Part shown: piece by piece, positions 9,370-17,235 of the stretch | Numbering within the stretch: the first letter of the stretch is position 1 | Layout of the letters: every line of letters begins with the position of its first letter | Source of the DNA: JAPPHY01 sp965247535 | Lineage (GTDB): Bacteria; Chloroflexota; Dehalococcoidia; Lucifugimonadales; UBA2985 | Assembly: GCA_965247535.1 (NCBI GenBank) | Contig: OZ252018.1 | Location: forward strand, 744,001-808,000 | DNA: 64,000 nt | Reading direction: 5' to 3' | Position numbers and translations under genes: made by a program | Notes under the pieces: generated by a model | What the model was told of the DNA's origin: nothing | Database searches by the model: none | The model's input: only the letters and a program-made list of their open reading frames with translations

Positions 9370-10194
9370 TCAGGTTTCGCGCCGTACGCTGAGCCACAGC
9401 CGGTATACCTCCCGGCGGGGCAGGCCGCTCTCGGCGGCGGCGCGCTCACGCGCCTCGCGGGCCGGTACTCCAGCACGGAGCATGGCGCGCAGTGTGGCCT
9501 CGACATCAGCCGTCGATGGCCGCGCAGTGTCCGGCTTGCCGGCCTCAATGACGAGCGTGAACTCGCCGCGCGGTTGCTCGAAGTGCGACAGGGCTTGGGA
9601 GATGGCGCCGCGGAATGTCTCCTCGTACAGCTTGGTGGCCTCACGTAGCGCGGTCACTCGCCGGTCGCCCAGCGTGTCGAGCATGTCCGCGAGGGTGTCG
9701 CGCAGCCGGTGCGGCGTCTCGTAGGCCACGAGCGTGTACGGGAGCCGCTCCACCGTGGCTAGCAGCCTGCGGCGGTCGGCGCGCCTACGAGGCAGGAAGC
9801 CCAGGAAGAGGAACCTGTCCGCCTGCATTCCGGAGACGGCCAGCGCCGTAACCACCGCGGAGGGCCCGGGTATCGGGACCACCTGCACGCCCTCTTCGGC
9901 GGCGGCCTTCACAAGGTCGAGGCCGGGGTCGCTGATGCCGGGCGTGCCTGCGTCGGAGACCAGGGCCACGTCGCCATCGGCCAGCGCGGTCAGGATTGCG
10001 GGCAGCTTTCGGGCGCTGTTGTGCTCGTTGTAGCTGGTGAGCGGCGTATGGATGTCGTAGCGCGAGAGGAGGCGTCTAGTGGTGCGCGTGTCCTCGGCGG
10101 CGATCAGGTCGACCTCACCCAGGATGCGGATCGCCCTTAGGGTTATGTCCTCCAGGTTGCCGATGGGCGTGGCAACTACGTAGAGGGTGGGCAT
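9370..10194 (-). CDS. rsmI: 16S rRNA (cytidine1402-2'-O)-methyltransferase
   Basis: Methylates the 2'-OH of C1402 in 16S rRNA, in the ribosomal P site. The tetrapyrrole-methylase fold is clear: VATPIGNLEDITLRA at the N terminus, EDTRTTRRLL, DAGTPGISDPG and GPSAVVTALAVSG, in family order. The length (274) is normal and the ATG at 10194 has AAGGAGG upstream. This is the intact parent of the two partial copies found downstream. It is divergent from the DUF503 gene. Confidence 0.96.
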   Translation of the reverse strand: MPTLYVVATPIGNLEDITLRAIRILGEVDLIAAEDTRTTRRLLSRYDIHTPLTSYNEHNSARKLPAILTALADGDVALVSDAGTPGISDPGLDLVKAAAEEGVQVVPIPGPSAVVTALAVSGMQADRFLFLGFLPRRRADRRRLLATVERLPYTLVAYETPHRLRDTLADMLDTLGDRRVTALREATKLYEETFRGAISQALSHFEQPRGEFTLVIEAGKPDTARPSTADVEATLRAMLRAGVPAREARERAAAESGLPRREVYRLWLSVRRET

Positions 10195-10312
10195 GAGGCC
10201 TCCTTGCGCTGGGCGGTCTCAGTGCATTCTACACGATGCAACGGCGCGCCCGCGCTGCGCGGGGTGGATGGTATACTGGAAGGGCGGCGCATCGAGTGGG
10301 AGCCGATTGAGC

Positions 10313-10606
10313 ATGAACGTTGGTGTTTGTCGAATAGACTTGGAGCTGCCCGGTAGCCGCTCGCTCAAGGACAAGCGCAGGGCGGTCCGGTCTATCGTCG
10401 ATAGGGTGCGCAGCCGGTTCAACGTGGCGATTGCGGAGGTGGACCGGAACGACCGCTGGCAGGCGGCGACGCTGGGCATCACGTGCGTCAGCAACGACGC
10501 GGCGCACGCCAACGAGATGCTCTCACGCGTGGTCAACTTCATCGAGGGCTGCCGCGAGGACGCGGTGATGGCGGACTACGCCGTGGAGCTGGTGACGGGG
10601 CTGTAG
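10313..10606 (+). CDS. DUF503 family protein (YlxP-like)
   Basis: Small conserved protein of 97 residues. The family start, NVGVCRIDLELPGSRSLKDK, and the following KRRAVRSIVDRVRSRFNVAI are visible. YlxP-type genes are commonly found near rbfA and infB in Firmicutes and are suspected of a role in ribosome function, but the role is not settled. It sits among ribosome-related genes here (rsmI, lepA, rsfS). The ATG at 10313 begins the conserved part; a TATACT box lies at about 10271 but without a good -35. Confidence 0.85.
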   Translation: MNVGVCRIDLELPGSRSLKDKRRAVRSIVDRVRSRFNVAIAEVDRNDRWQAATLGITCVSNDAAHANEMLSRVVNFIEGCREDAVMADYAVELVTGL

Positions 10607-10626
10607 GTGCGATCCGCCGCCCGCTC

Positions 10627-12456
10627 TCAGCGGTCCAGCTTGAGGAGCGCGAGGAACGCCTCCTGCGGGATCTCCACGTTGCCCACCCGCTTCATCCGCC
10701 TCTTGCCCTCCGCCTGCTTCTCCAGCAGCTTGCGCTTGCGCGTCACGTCGCCGCCGTAGCACTTGGCCAGCACGTTCTTTCGCAGAGCTCGCACAGTCTC
10801 GCGGGCGATGACCCGGCTCCCGATGGCGGCCTGTATGGGGACCTCGAACAGCTGCCTGGGAATCAGCGTTCGCAGCTTCTCGACCAGCGCCCGGCCCTGC
10901 TGCTGCGCCTTGTCGCGGTGCAAAATCAGCGAGAGGGCGTCCACGGGCTGGTTGTTCACCAGCAGGTCCAGCTTCACCAGGGGCGCCGGCTGGTAGCCAT
11001 AAAATGAGTAATCCATGGACGCAAAGCCCTGTGTGCGGGACTTCAGCTGGTCGTAGAAGTCCATGAGCACCTCCGACAACGGGGCGCGGTACTCCAGCAG
11101 CACGCGGGCGTCCATCGACGAGTCGCCGTCCGCAGATGACGCCGCCGGCTGGAGGTACTCCATCCGGCGAAACTCGCCCCGTCGCGTCGTCACAAGGTCC
11201 ATGATTGCCCCGATGTATCGAGCCGGCGTCACGATGCTCATGTCCAGGATCGGCTCGCGCATTTCGACGAGCCGGACCACGGGAGGCAGCTTGGCGGGGC
11301 TGTCCACGGTGACCTCTTCGCCGTCGTCGAGGAGCACCTGGTAGGCCACGCTGGGCGCAGTGATGAGCAGGTTGAGGTCGTACTCCCTCTCAAGCCGCTC
11401 CTGGACAATCTCCATGTGGAGCAGGCCGAGGAAGCCGCACCGGAAGCCGAACCCAAGCGCAGCGCTGTTCTCGGGCTCGTAGCTCAGGGCGGCGTCGTTG
11501 AGCTGGAGCTTTTCGAGCGAGGTGCGGAGGGCCAGGTAGTCGTCGCCTTCGGCGGGGTAGAGGCCTGCGAACACCATGGGCTTCAGTGGCTGATAGCCCG
11601 GCAGCGCCTGGGACGCCGGTCTCTGAGCCAGGGTAATCGTGTCCCCGACGCGGCACTCGCGTACGTTCTTGAGGCCGGTCGCCACGTAGCCGACCTGCCC
11701 GGCGCTGAGCCGGTCGGCTTGAGTGAGGCGAGGGTTGAAGCTGCCCACCTCCAGGATGTCTCCGCGGGAGCCGGTGGACATCATAAGCAGCTCGTTGCCC
11801 TTGGCAATCTCGCCGTCGAAGAGGCGGACGTAGGCCACGACGCCCTTGTAGGGGTCGTACGCGGAGTCGAACACGAGGGCGCGCAGTGGCGACGCCAGGC
11901 CCGACGGTGGGGGCACGCGCTCCACGATGGTCTCAAGGAGCTGCTCGACGCCCGCCCCGTCCTTGGCCGATACGTGCAGAATCTCGTCCTCTGTGAAGCC
12001 GATGGCCTGCTGCATCTCCGTTGCCACCCGTTGGGGCTGCGCCACGGGAAGGTCGATCTTGTTCACGACCGGGATAATCGCTATGTCGTGCTCCAGGGCG
12101 AGGTACACGTTGGCGAGGGTCTGCGCCTGAATGCCCTGCGTGGCGTCGACGACTAGGATTGCGCCCTCGCACGCGGCGAGCGCGCGGGAGACTTCGTATC
12201 CGAAGTCCACGTGGCCGGGCGTGTCGATGAGGTTGAGCTGGTAGTCACCGTCGCGGCCGTGGTAGTTCATGCGCACGGCCTTACCCTTGATCGTTATGCC
12301 GCGCTCACGTTCCAGGTCCATCTGGTCCATGAACTGCTCGGTCATGTCACGCGGGCTCACCGTTTCCGTGAGCTCGAGGAGGCGGTCGGCGAGCGTGGAC
12401 TTGCCGTGGTCAATGTGAGCGATGATGCAGAAGTTTCGGATTCGTGAGGTGTCCAT
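10627..12456 (-). CDS. lepA: Elongation factor 4 (ribosome back-translocase)
   Basis: Translational GTPase of about 609 residues. G1 is AHIDHGKST, G3 is DTPGHVDF and G4 is NKIDLP; the LepA-specific C-terminal domain with basic residues (DVTRKRKLLEKQAEGKRRMK) is present. It binds ribosomes and is thought to act on stalled or mistranslocated complexes and in 30S maturation. It converges with the DUF503 gene (about 20 nt between ends) and diverges from rsfS. Confidence 0.97.
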   Translation of the reverse strand: MDTSRIRNFCIIAHIDHGKSTLADRLLELTETVSPRDMTEQFMDQMDLERERGITIKGKAVRMNYHGRDGDYQLNLIDTPGHVDFGYEVSRALAACEGAILVVDATQGIQAQTLANVYLALEHDIAIIPVVNKIDLPVAQPQRVATEMQQAIGFTEDEILHVSAKDGAGVEQLLETIVERVPPPSGLASPLRALVFDSAYDPYKGVVAYVRLFDGEIAKGNELLMMSTGSRGDILEVGSFNPRLTQADRLSAGQVGYVATGLKNVRECRVGDTITLAQRPASQALPGYQPLKPMVFAGLYPAEGDDYLALRTSLEKLQLNDAALSYEPENSAALGFGFRCGFLGLLHMEIVQERLEREYDLNLLITAPSVAYQVLLDDGEEVTVDSPAKLPPVVRLVEMREPILDMSIVTPARYIGAIMDLVTTRRGEFRRMEYLQPAASSADGDSSMDARVLLEYRAPLSEVLMDFYDQLKSRTQGFASMDYSFYGYQPAPLVKLDLLVNNQPVDALSLILHRDKAQQQGRALVEKLRTLIPRQLFEVPIQAAIGSRVIARETVRALRKNVLAKCYGGDVTRKRKLLEKQAEGKRRMKRVGNVEIPQEAFLALLKLDR

Positions 12457-12563
12457 GTTGAGTCTATCGTAGCATAGGCAGCACAGTTAGGACAGCGGCG
12501 AAGGCGCCTGCGAGTCCAGTGGCAGTGTTCGGCCTTGGGCCACTGCTGCGGGGATTGTTGTCG

Positions 12564-12592
12564 TTGACCGGGGTGTGGCAAGCAGATACACT
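12564..12592 (+). promoter_or_regulatory. Putative sigma-70-type promoter of rsfS, possibly leaderless
   Basis: A TTGACC box (12564-12569) and a TACACT box (12587-12592) are separated by 17 nt. Transcription would be expected to start at about 12599, practically at the rsfS ATG (12601). No Shine-Dalgarno sequence is seen before that ATG, which fits a leaderless message. Confidence 0.5.
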
Positions 12593-12600
12593 GAAAGAGT

Positions 12601-12966
12601 ATGACTGAGAAGAAGGCCCGAGTCACAGCGGTCGACGCAGCACGCCTGGCGGTGGAAGTTGCCTCCGAGAAGCAGGCCACCGACATCGTGATGCTGGACA
12701 TGCGCGGCCCTCCCAGCTTTACCGACTACTTCGTCATTCTCTCCGCCGAAAGCCGCCGCCAGATGCAGGGTCTGCTGGAGGACATCGATCAGGCGCTGGA
12801 GCAGTCCGGCATGAGGCTGCACCATCGCGAGGGTACGACGGAAGGCGGCTGGGTGCTACTGGACTACGGCGACGTGGTTGTGCACGTTTTCGCCCAAGAG
12901 GAGCGGGAGTTCTACCACTTGGAGCAGCTGTGGTCGCGGGCGCCGGTGCTCTTCAGGATTCAGTGA
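12601..12966 (+). CDS. rsfS: Ribosomal silencing factor
   Basis: RsfS binds ribosomal protein L14 and blocks subunit joining when nutrients are short. The 121-residue protein has the family segments TDIVMLDMRG, SFTDYFVILSAES, and GWVLLDYGDVVVHVF, followed by the EREFYHLEQLW end. The C terminus overlaps the 3' end of the convergent ndk by 14 bases. The start is the ATG at 12601, immediately behind a plausible promoter. Confidence 0.95.
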   Translation: MTEKKARVTAVDAARLAVEVASEKQATDIVMLDMRGPPSFTDYFVILSAESRRQMQGLLEDIDQALEQSGMRLHHREGTTEGGWVLLDYGDVVVHVFAQEEREFYHLEQLWSRAPVLFRIQ

Positions 12967-13411
12967 TCCAGTTGTCCACGTCCCGACGGTAGCTCAGGAC
13001 CTCGTTTTCGGCGAAGAACAGGGCGATCTCCTGTGCAGCCGATTCCGGCGAGTCCGAGCCGTGCACCAGGTTCCGGCCGATGTCCACCCCCAAGTCGCCG
13101 CGAATGGTGCCGGGCGATGCCTGCAGCGGGTTCGTAACGCCCATTGTGGAACGCACCATCTCCACGGAGTTGGGCCCCTCCAGCACCATGGCCACCACCG
13201 GGCCGGACGTGATGAACGACACCAGTCCGTCAAAGAAGGGCTTGCCCTCATGGACGCCGTAGTGCTTCATCGCCATGTCCCTGGATATCTTGAGCATCTT
13301 TATGCCTGCGATTCGGAGGCCGCGCGCCTCCAGCCGCGAGATGATGGCCCCGCTGAGGCCTCGCTGTACGCCGTCGGGTTTGACCAGGACAAGCGTCCTT
13401 TCCGTGCTCAT
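12953..13411 (-). CDS. ndk: Nucleoside diphosphate kinase
   Basis: Transfers the gamma phosphate between nucleoside triphosphates and diphosphates through a phosphohistidine. The active-site motif NLVHGSDS with the catalytic His is near residue 117, and the N-terminal TLVLVKPDGVQRG is typical. About 152 residues, the usual size. ATG at 13411 is preceded by AGGAGG at 5 nt; an upstream GTG two codons earlier is less likely. Confidence 0.97.
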   Translation of the reverse strand: MSTERTLVLVKPDGVQRGLSGAIISRLEARGLRIAGIKMLKISRDMAMKHYGVHEGKPFFDGLVSFITSGPVVAMVLEGPNSVEMVRSTMGVTNPLQASPGTIRGDLGVDIGRNLVHGSDSPESAAQEIALFFAENEVLSYRRDVDNWITES

Positions 13412-13532
13412 TCGCACCTCCTCCTAAATGTTGGCCGCAGTGTTGATACCAGTGTTGTGGCCGTTGGCTGCTGAATTGTTGTTCCGGGATGCGCGCTGTG
13501 GCTCGCCAATGGTGGCGCCCGAAGGGGCGCGG

Positions 13533-14216
13533 TCAGGCGGGCCTCCGCGGCGTCGAAATCGAAGGGCGGCGGAGGTACAGCGGCTCGATGGTCTTGATGT
13601 CGTCGTGGTCACCGCGCCGGTGCCTCTCGCTGCCCATCGCGGCCAGCGTGGCGGGTGAGCGCGTGGGCGGGGACTGGGCCGCCAGCACTGCCAGATCGCC
13701 GAGCCGCTCCGTGAGCGCTTCTCCAAAGGTGGCCACACCCTCGCCGCAGAAGAGCACTGGCTCTTGAACGCCCTCGCAGAGCAGGTCCGGCGACGCAATG
13801 CGCTCCGCCATTGCCTTCTGCCAGTCGCCGTCGCCTTGAGCGTAGAGCGCGGCGGCGGCTTCGCCGCGTCCCACGTCCAGGAGCGCGCACACGGGCAAGT
13901 CCTGGTCGCGGTGCGGCTCAGCTTCCACGTCCAGGGTGTTTAGCGCGACGAGCGGGATGTTCAGGCCGGTGCACAGTCCCTTCGCGGTGCTGAGGCCAAC
14001 CCTTAGCGCGCTGAACCCGCCCGGGCCGATAGCCACGATTACGCAGTCGAGCTCCCCGATAGTGGCCCCTGCTTCCTTCAGTAGGTCCTCCACGGCGGGC
14101 AGCAGCTCCACCGTGTGGTTCTGCCGCGAGTACCAGGAGCGTGACACAAGGACTCGGCCGTCCTGCGAGAGGCAGACGCCTGCGTATCTGGTGGACGTGT
14201 CTATCGCGAGTTCCAT
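13533..14216 (-). CDS. tsaB: tRNA threonylcarbamoyladenosine biosynthesis protein TsaB
   Basis: TsaB partners TsaD (and TsaE) in making the t6A modification of ANN-decoding tRNAs. The ASKHA-fold N terminus is visible (AIDTSTRYAGVCL, then AIGPGGFSALRVGLSTAKGL). It starts at the ATG at 14216, only 2 nt behind the tsaE stop, so it is the last gene of a thiL-tsaE-tsaB operon. No rimI or tsaD follows it in the window. Confidence 0.9.
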   Translation of the reverse strand: MELAIDTSTRYAGVCLSQDGRVLVSRSWYSRQNHTVELLPAVEDLLKEAGATIGELDCVIVAIGPGGFSALRVGLSTAKGLCTGLNIPLVALNTLDVEAEPHRDQDLPVCALLDVGRGEAAAALYAQGDGDWQKAMAERIASPDLLCEGVQEPVLFCGEGVATFGEALTERLGDLAVLAAQSPPTRSPATLAAMGSERHRRGDHDDIKTIEPLYLRRPSISTPRRPA

Positions 14217-14218
14217 GG

Positions 14219-14713
14219 CTAATGTTGGCCGGACTCGGCGCTGGCCTGCAGACGGTTGCGGAGTTGTAGCGCAAGCTCCTCGTAGCGGGCGCCGGTGGGG
14301 TGCAGGCGCAGGAGCCGTCTGTCCTCTTCCAAGGTGTCCAGTGTCACGCGGAGGCAGTCCTCCGGGAAGGCTTCGGGGGCCTTGTCGGCCCATTCGATGA
14401 CGGAAACGCCGTCGCCCGCGAGGTACTCGTCCAGACCAAGGTCAAGCACCTCGGCCACGTGGTCGAGCCGGTAGATGTCGATGTGATAGAGGGGCAGGCG
14501 TCCTTGGTGGATGGTGACCAGCACGAAGGTGGGGCTGCGGACGTAGCCGTCCACGTCAAGGCCTTTGGCGATCCCCTGCGTGAGACACGTCTTGCCGGCC
14601 CCCAGGTCCCCGCAGAGCAGCAGGACGTCCCCAGGCCGGGCGCAGGCTCCGAGCGCGGCGCCGATTCGCTGCGTTTCCTCGGGCGAGTGGCTTGTCAGTT
14701 CCAGCATACTCAT
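14219..14713 (-). CDS. tsaE: tRNA threonylcarbamoyladenosine biosynthesis ATPase TsaE
   Basis: Small P-loop ATPase of the t6A pathway. The Walker A motif GDLGAGKT is near residue 36, the family segment YVRSPTFVLV follows, and the IEWADK motif lies near residue 107. 164 residues is normal. The ATG abuts the thiL stop directly (TAGATG), so translation is probably coupled. Confidence 0.94.
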   Translation of the reverse strand: MSMLELTSHSPEETQRIGAALGACARPGDVLLLCGDLGAGKTCLTQGIAKGLDVDGYVRSPTFVLVTIHQGRLPLYHIDIYRLDHVAEVLDLGLDEYLAGDGVSVIEWADKAPEAFPEDCLRVTLDTLEEDRRLLRLHPTGARYEELALQLRNRLQASAESGQH

Positions 14714-15718
14714 CTAGGCAAAGTGGTCCCAGCCGCTCCGGTCGAGTGCGATGTCGGCGCCGCCCTCGTCGACGACGCGGACGCGGCCGGGATGATCGGC
14801 GACGATTCGTCCCACCACTGCGGCTTGCGTAAGTGTTGTTACCGCGGCCTCCACGTCTGCGCCGGCTCCCGTGAACAGCAGCTCGTAGTCCTCGCCGCCG
14901 TTGAGGGCAAGCCGGAGCCAGCTGTCCGGATATGTGTCCCGCAGGTAGGCGTCGGCCGGTACGCGGCCGGCTTCGACGACTGCGCCAACACCGCTGACCT
15001 CGCACATCTTGGCGAGGTCGTCCACAAGGCCGTCGCTGACGTCCATCGCGGTCTTCACGCCGCAGCTGATCAGCGTGTCGCAGGCGTCAAGCCTGGGAAC
15101 GGGCCGGTTGAAGGCCGCCTGCAGGTGGAGCCCGGACTCGTTCTGAGGCAGCCGACCCTGGAGGAGCGCCTGGAGGCCGCCGGCCGCGCAGCCGAGTGGG
15201 CCTGTGATAGCGATGCTGTCACCGGGCTTGGCCGTCCGGCGCGTGAGCGTTGGATCGCGTGCCGCGCCAGTCATGGCCACGGTCACGAAGTCGACCGGCG
15301 AGCGCACGATGTCACCCCCGGCTATGCGGCAGCCGTAGGCGCGGCAGGCGGAGAGCATCCCCCGGTACATCTCACGCACGTCCTCCACCGCAGTATCGAG
15401 AGTCAGCCCAAGCGTCACCAGTGCGAAGAGGGGGCGTCCGCCCATGGCCGCAATGTCACTGAGGTTGACCGCCATGGACTTCCAGCCCAGGTCCTCCCAG
15501 GACGTGAGGTCGTGGCGGAAGTGCACGCCGTCAACGAGCGTGTCGGTGGTGGCAAGCTCGGTGGCCTCCGGCGTGCGCCACGCGGCCGCGTCGTCGCCTA
15601 TGCCGAGCAGCAGCAGGAAGTCGTCATCGCCGGAATCTTGCTGACCCTCGCAGACCAGTTCCTGGATCGACCGGATGAGGCCGAACTCGCCAACGTCACG
15701 TATCATCGCAGCCCGCAT
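14714..15718 (-). CDS. thiL: Thiamine-monophosphate kinase
   Basis: Phosphorylates thiamine monophosphate to the active diphosphate. The PurM-like fold is recognisable by GIGDDAAAW, then TTDTLVDGVHF, then VNLSDIAAMGG, then GGDIVRSP and MDVSDGLVDDL. 334 residues. First gene of the thiL-tsaE-tsaB operon; the thiE gene of the same pathway lies 31 kb away. No TPP riboswitch was seen before it. Confidence 0.95.
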   Translation of the reverse strand: MRAAMIRDVGEFGLIRSIQELVCEGQQDSGDDDFLLLLGIGDDAAAWRTPEATELATTDTLVDGVHFRHDLTSWEDLGWKSMAVNLSDIAAMGGRPLFALVTLGLTLDTAVEDVREMYRGMLSACRAYGCRIAGGDIVRSPVDFVTVAMTGAARDPTLTRRTAKPGDSIAITGPLGCAAGGLQALLQGRLPQNESGLHLQAAFNRPVPRLDACDTLISCGVKTAMDVSDGLVDDLAKMCEVSGVGAVVEAGRVPADAYLRDTYPDSWLRLALNGGEDYELLFTGAGADVEAAVTTLTQAAVVGRIVADHPGRVRVVDEGGADIALDRSGWDHFA

Positions 15719-15791
15719 TATATCGTCACGCTATCCGGCCAACAAGTGAAGTGTGCTATATTGAGAAGTGCTGCCGGGGGCGTTGAGCATC

Positions 15792-16523
15792 GTGAGAGTG
15801 GCCGTTCTATCCGACATACACAGCAACTTGGAGGCGCTGTCCGCGGTATTGGACGACGCCGGAGGCCGTGCAAGAATCGACCAGGTGTGGTGCCTCGGTG
15901 ACATGGTTGGATACGGACCTGACCCCACGGCCTGCCTGGACTTGCTGCTGAGCATGGAACACGTGATGGTGGCCGGCAACCACGATCTTGCTGCTGTTGG
16001 GAAGCTCAGCTTGGCGGAATTCAACCCGTACGCCGCGGCGGCCTGCCGGTGGACGGCGGATCGACTGACGCCGGAGCATCGAAGGATGCTGGCAGCCCTG
16101 CCGGTACGAGAGGAGCGAGGCCCCTTCACTCTGGTGCATGGCAGCCCAAGAAACCCGGCGTGGGAGTACGTGACCACTGTGGGGTCGGCGCAGGCGTGCC
16201 TGGAACACGTAGAGACGCAGTGCTGCCTGGTGGGGCATACGCACCTGCCAATGGTGTTCCGGCTGACGGAGGGAGGCATGGCAGGGGAGTGGGCCAGGCC
16301 GGGGCAGATGGTTTCGCTGTCCGGTGAACGCCTGGTGCTGAATCCTGGCGGCGTGGGCCAGCCTCGTGACGGCGACCCCCGCTCCTGCTACGCGATCTAC
16401 GACACGGACGACGCGACCGTGGAGTTTCGCCGCGTTGTGTACGACATAGCGGCGACGCAGCTGAAGATGAGGCAAGCCGGCCTGCCGGAGTACCTGGCGG
16501 AGCGGCTCACGTACGGTAGGTAG
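15792..16523 (+). CDS. Metallophosphoesterase (YfcE/calcineurin-like)
   Basis: Predicted dinuclear-metal phosphoesterase. The metal-binding motifs occur in order: SDIHSN, GDMVGYGP, GNHD, LVHGSP and GHTH. About 243 residues, similar to stand-alone protein-phosphatase-like members of this fold. The start is uncertain: GTG codons at 15768, 15792 and 15798 and a TTG at 15783 are in frame; 15792 lies just before the first beta strand with a GGGGG run upstream. A TATATT box lies at 15757. Substrate unknown. Confidence 0.85.
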   Translation: MRVAVLSDIHSNLEALSAVLDDAGGRARIDQVWCLGDMVGYGPDPTACLDLLLSMEHVMVAGNHDLAAVGKLSLAEFNPYAAAACRWTADRLTPEHRRMLAALPVREERGPFTLVHGSPRNPAWEYVTTVGSAQACLEHVETQCCLVGHTHLPMVFRLTEGGMAGEWARPGQMVSLSGERLVLNPGGVGQPRDGDPRSCYAIYDTDDATVEFRRVVYDIAATQLKMRQAGLPEYLAERLTYGR

Positions 16524-16591
16524 AAGTCGAGCGGCGGGCGCGCCATATGGCCGCGGTCGCAGAGCAACGAAGCCAGTCGAGGAGGTGCAGC

Positions 16592-16777
16592 ATGCCAATA
16601 GTCAGGGTTGAGATGTGGCCCGGTAGGACGCACGAGCAGAAGGCGGAGCTGGCCCGCGCCATCACGGACGCGGTTGTGAACATTGCCAAAACCGCGCCGG
16701 AGGAGACGATTGTGGTCTTCACCGACGTGTCGAAGGAAGACTGGGCGAAGGCTGGCGTTCTCGCCTCCGACGCTTGA
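16592..16777 (+). CDS. 4-oxalocrotonate tautomerase family protein
   Basis: 61-residue member of the tautomerase superfamily, in which the N-terminal proline after removal of Met is the catalytic base. The sequence starts MPIVRVEMWPGRTHEQKAE and keeps a basic residue at position 11-12. The ATG at 16592 has GGAGG 6 nt upstream. These enzymes interconvert 2-hydroxymuconate-type enols or other keto-enol pairs; the substrate here is not evident because no catabolic cluster surrounds it. Confidence 0.87.
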   Translation: MPIVRVEMWPGRTHEQKAELARAITDAVVNIAKTAPEETIVVFTDVSKEDWAKAGVLASDA

Positions 16778-16908
16778 AGTAGCCGCCTGACGCCTCGTCG
16801 GCCATATCCGGCGCGGGCCCGTTGCCTCTCGGCCTACGGTGGCTTTCGGTTGGGCGCGTCCTTTGCCGCGCGCGTGTCGTTTCGTGACCTGACGTGCGGA
16901 ATGCCGCG

Positions 16909-16938
16909 TTGACACGCCGGCCCGGGCGGTGATAGTAT
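16909..16938 (+). promoter_or_regulatory. Promoter of the cobalamin operon
   Basis: A perfect TTGACA -35 box at 16909-16914 is followed by overlapping -10 candidates GATAGT (16931-16936, 16 nt spacer) and TAGTAT (16933-16938, 18 nt spacer). Transcription would start about 25-30 nt before the riboswitch. Confidence 0.6.
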
Positions 16939-16968
16939 GCCCCCGGCGTTGGAAATAGCCACTGCCCG

Positions 16969-17128
16969 TTCAGGTGCCCCGTATGGGGAGAATAGGGAAG
17001 GCGGTGAAAAGCCGCCGCGGTAGCGCCACTGTAAGCGGGACCAGGAGCCGAGGTCCACTGTCGCAGCAGCGATGGGAAGGGCCGGAGCAAGTACAAGTCC
17101 ACCCGCGAGCCAGGAGACCTGCCTGAAC
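16969..17128 (+). ncRNA. Cobalamin (adenosylcobalamin) riboswitch
   Basis: The conserved pieces of the B12 riboswitch are present in order: a CAGGTGCC start, GGGAA, GGTGAAAAGCC, a GCGCCACTGTAA core, and the B12 box GCGAGCCAGGAGACCTGCC near 17105-17124. It lies upstream of the B12 uptake genes, between their promoter and the first start codon, and is expected to reduce their expression when the cofactor is abundant. Confidence 0.93.
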
Positions 17129-17202
17129 GGAAGGTGATCGCTCTCCGCATTAGAGAGGGTCCCTCGTCCCGACGGGCGCAGTACCGGTCGGCGCGAAGTA
17201 CA

Positions 17203-17235
17203 GGCCTCCGTGCGAAGAGCAGACGGAGGTCTTTT
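17203..17235 (+). promoter_or_regulatory. Expression-platform hairpin over the btuC ribosome site
   Basis: The arms GGCCTCCGT (17203-17211) and ACGGAGGTC (17223-17231) form nine pairs, one of them G-T, around an 11-nt loop and are followed by TTTT. The right arm contains the GGAGG that would serve the TTG start at 17234. It could hide the ribosome site or act as a terminator when B12 is bound; the sequence alone does not tell which. Confidence 0.6.

Noticed and set aside
14300..15901. 533-codon open frame on the plus strand
   Set aside because: It is antisense to tsaE and thiL, which have clear family motifs. Long mirror frames are expected at high GC.
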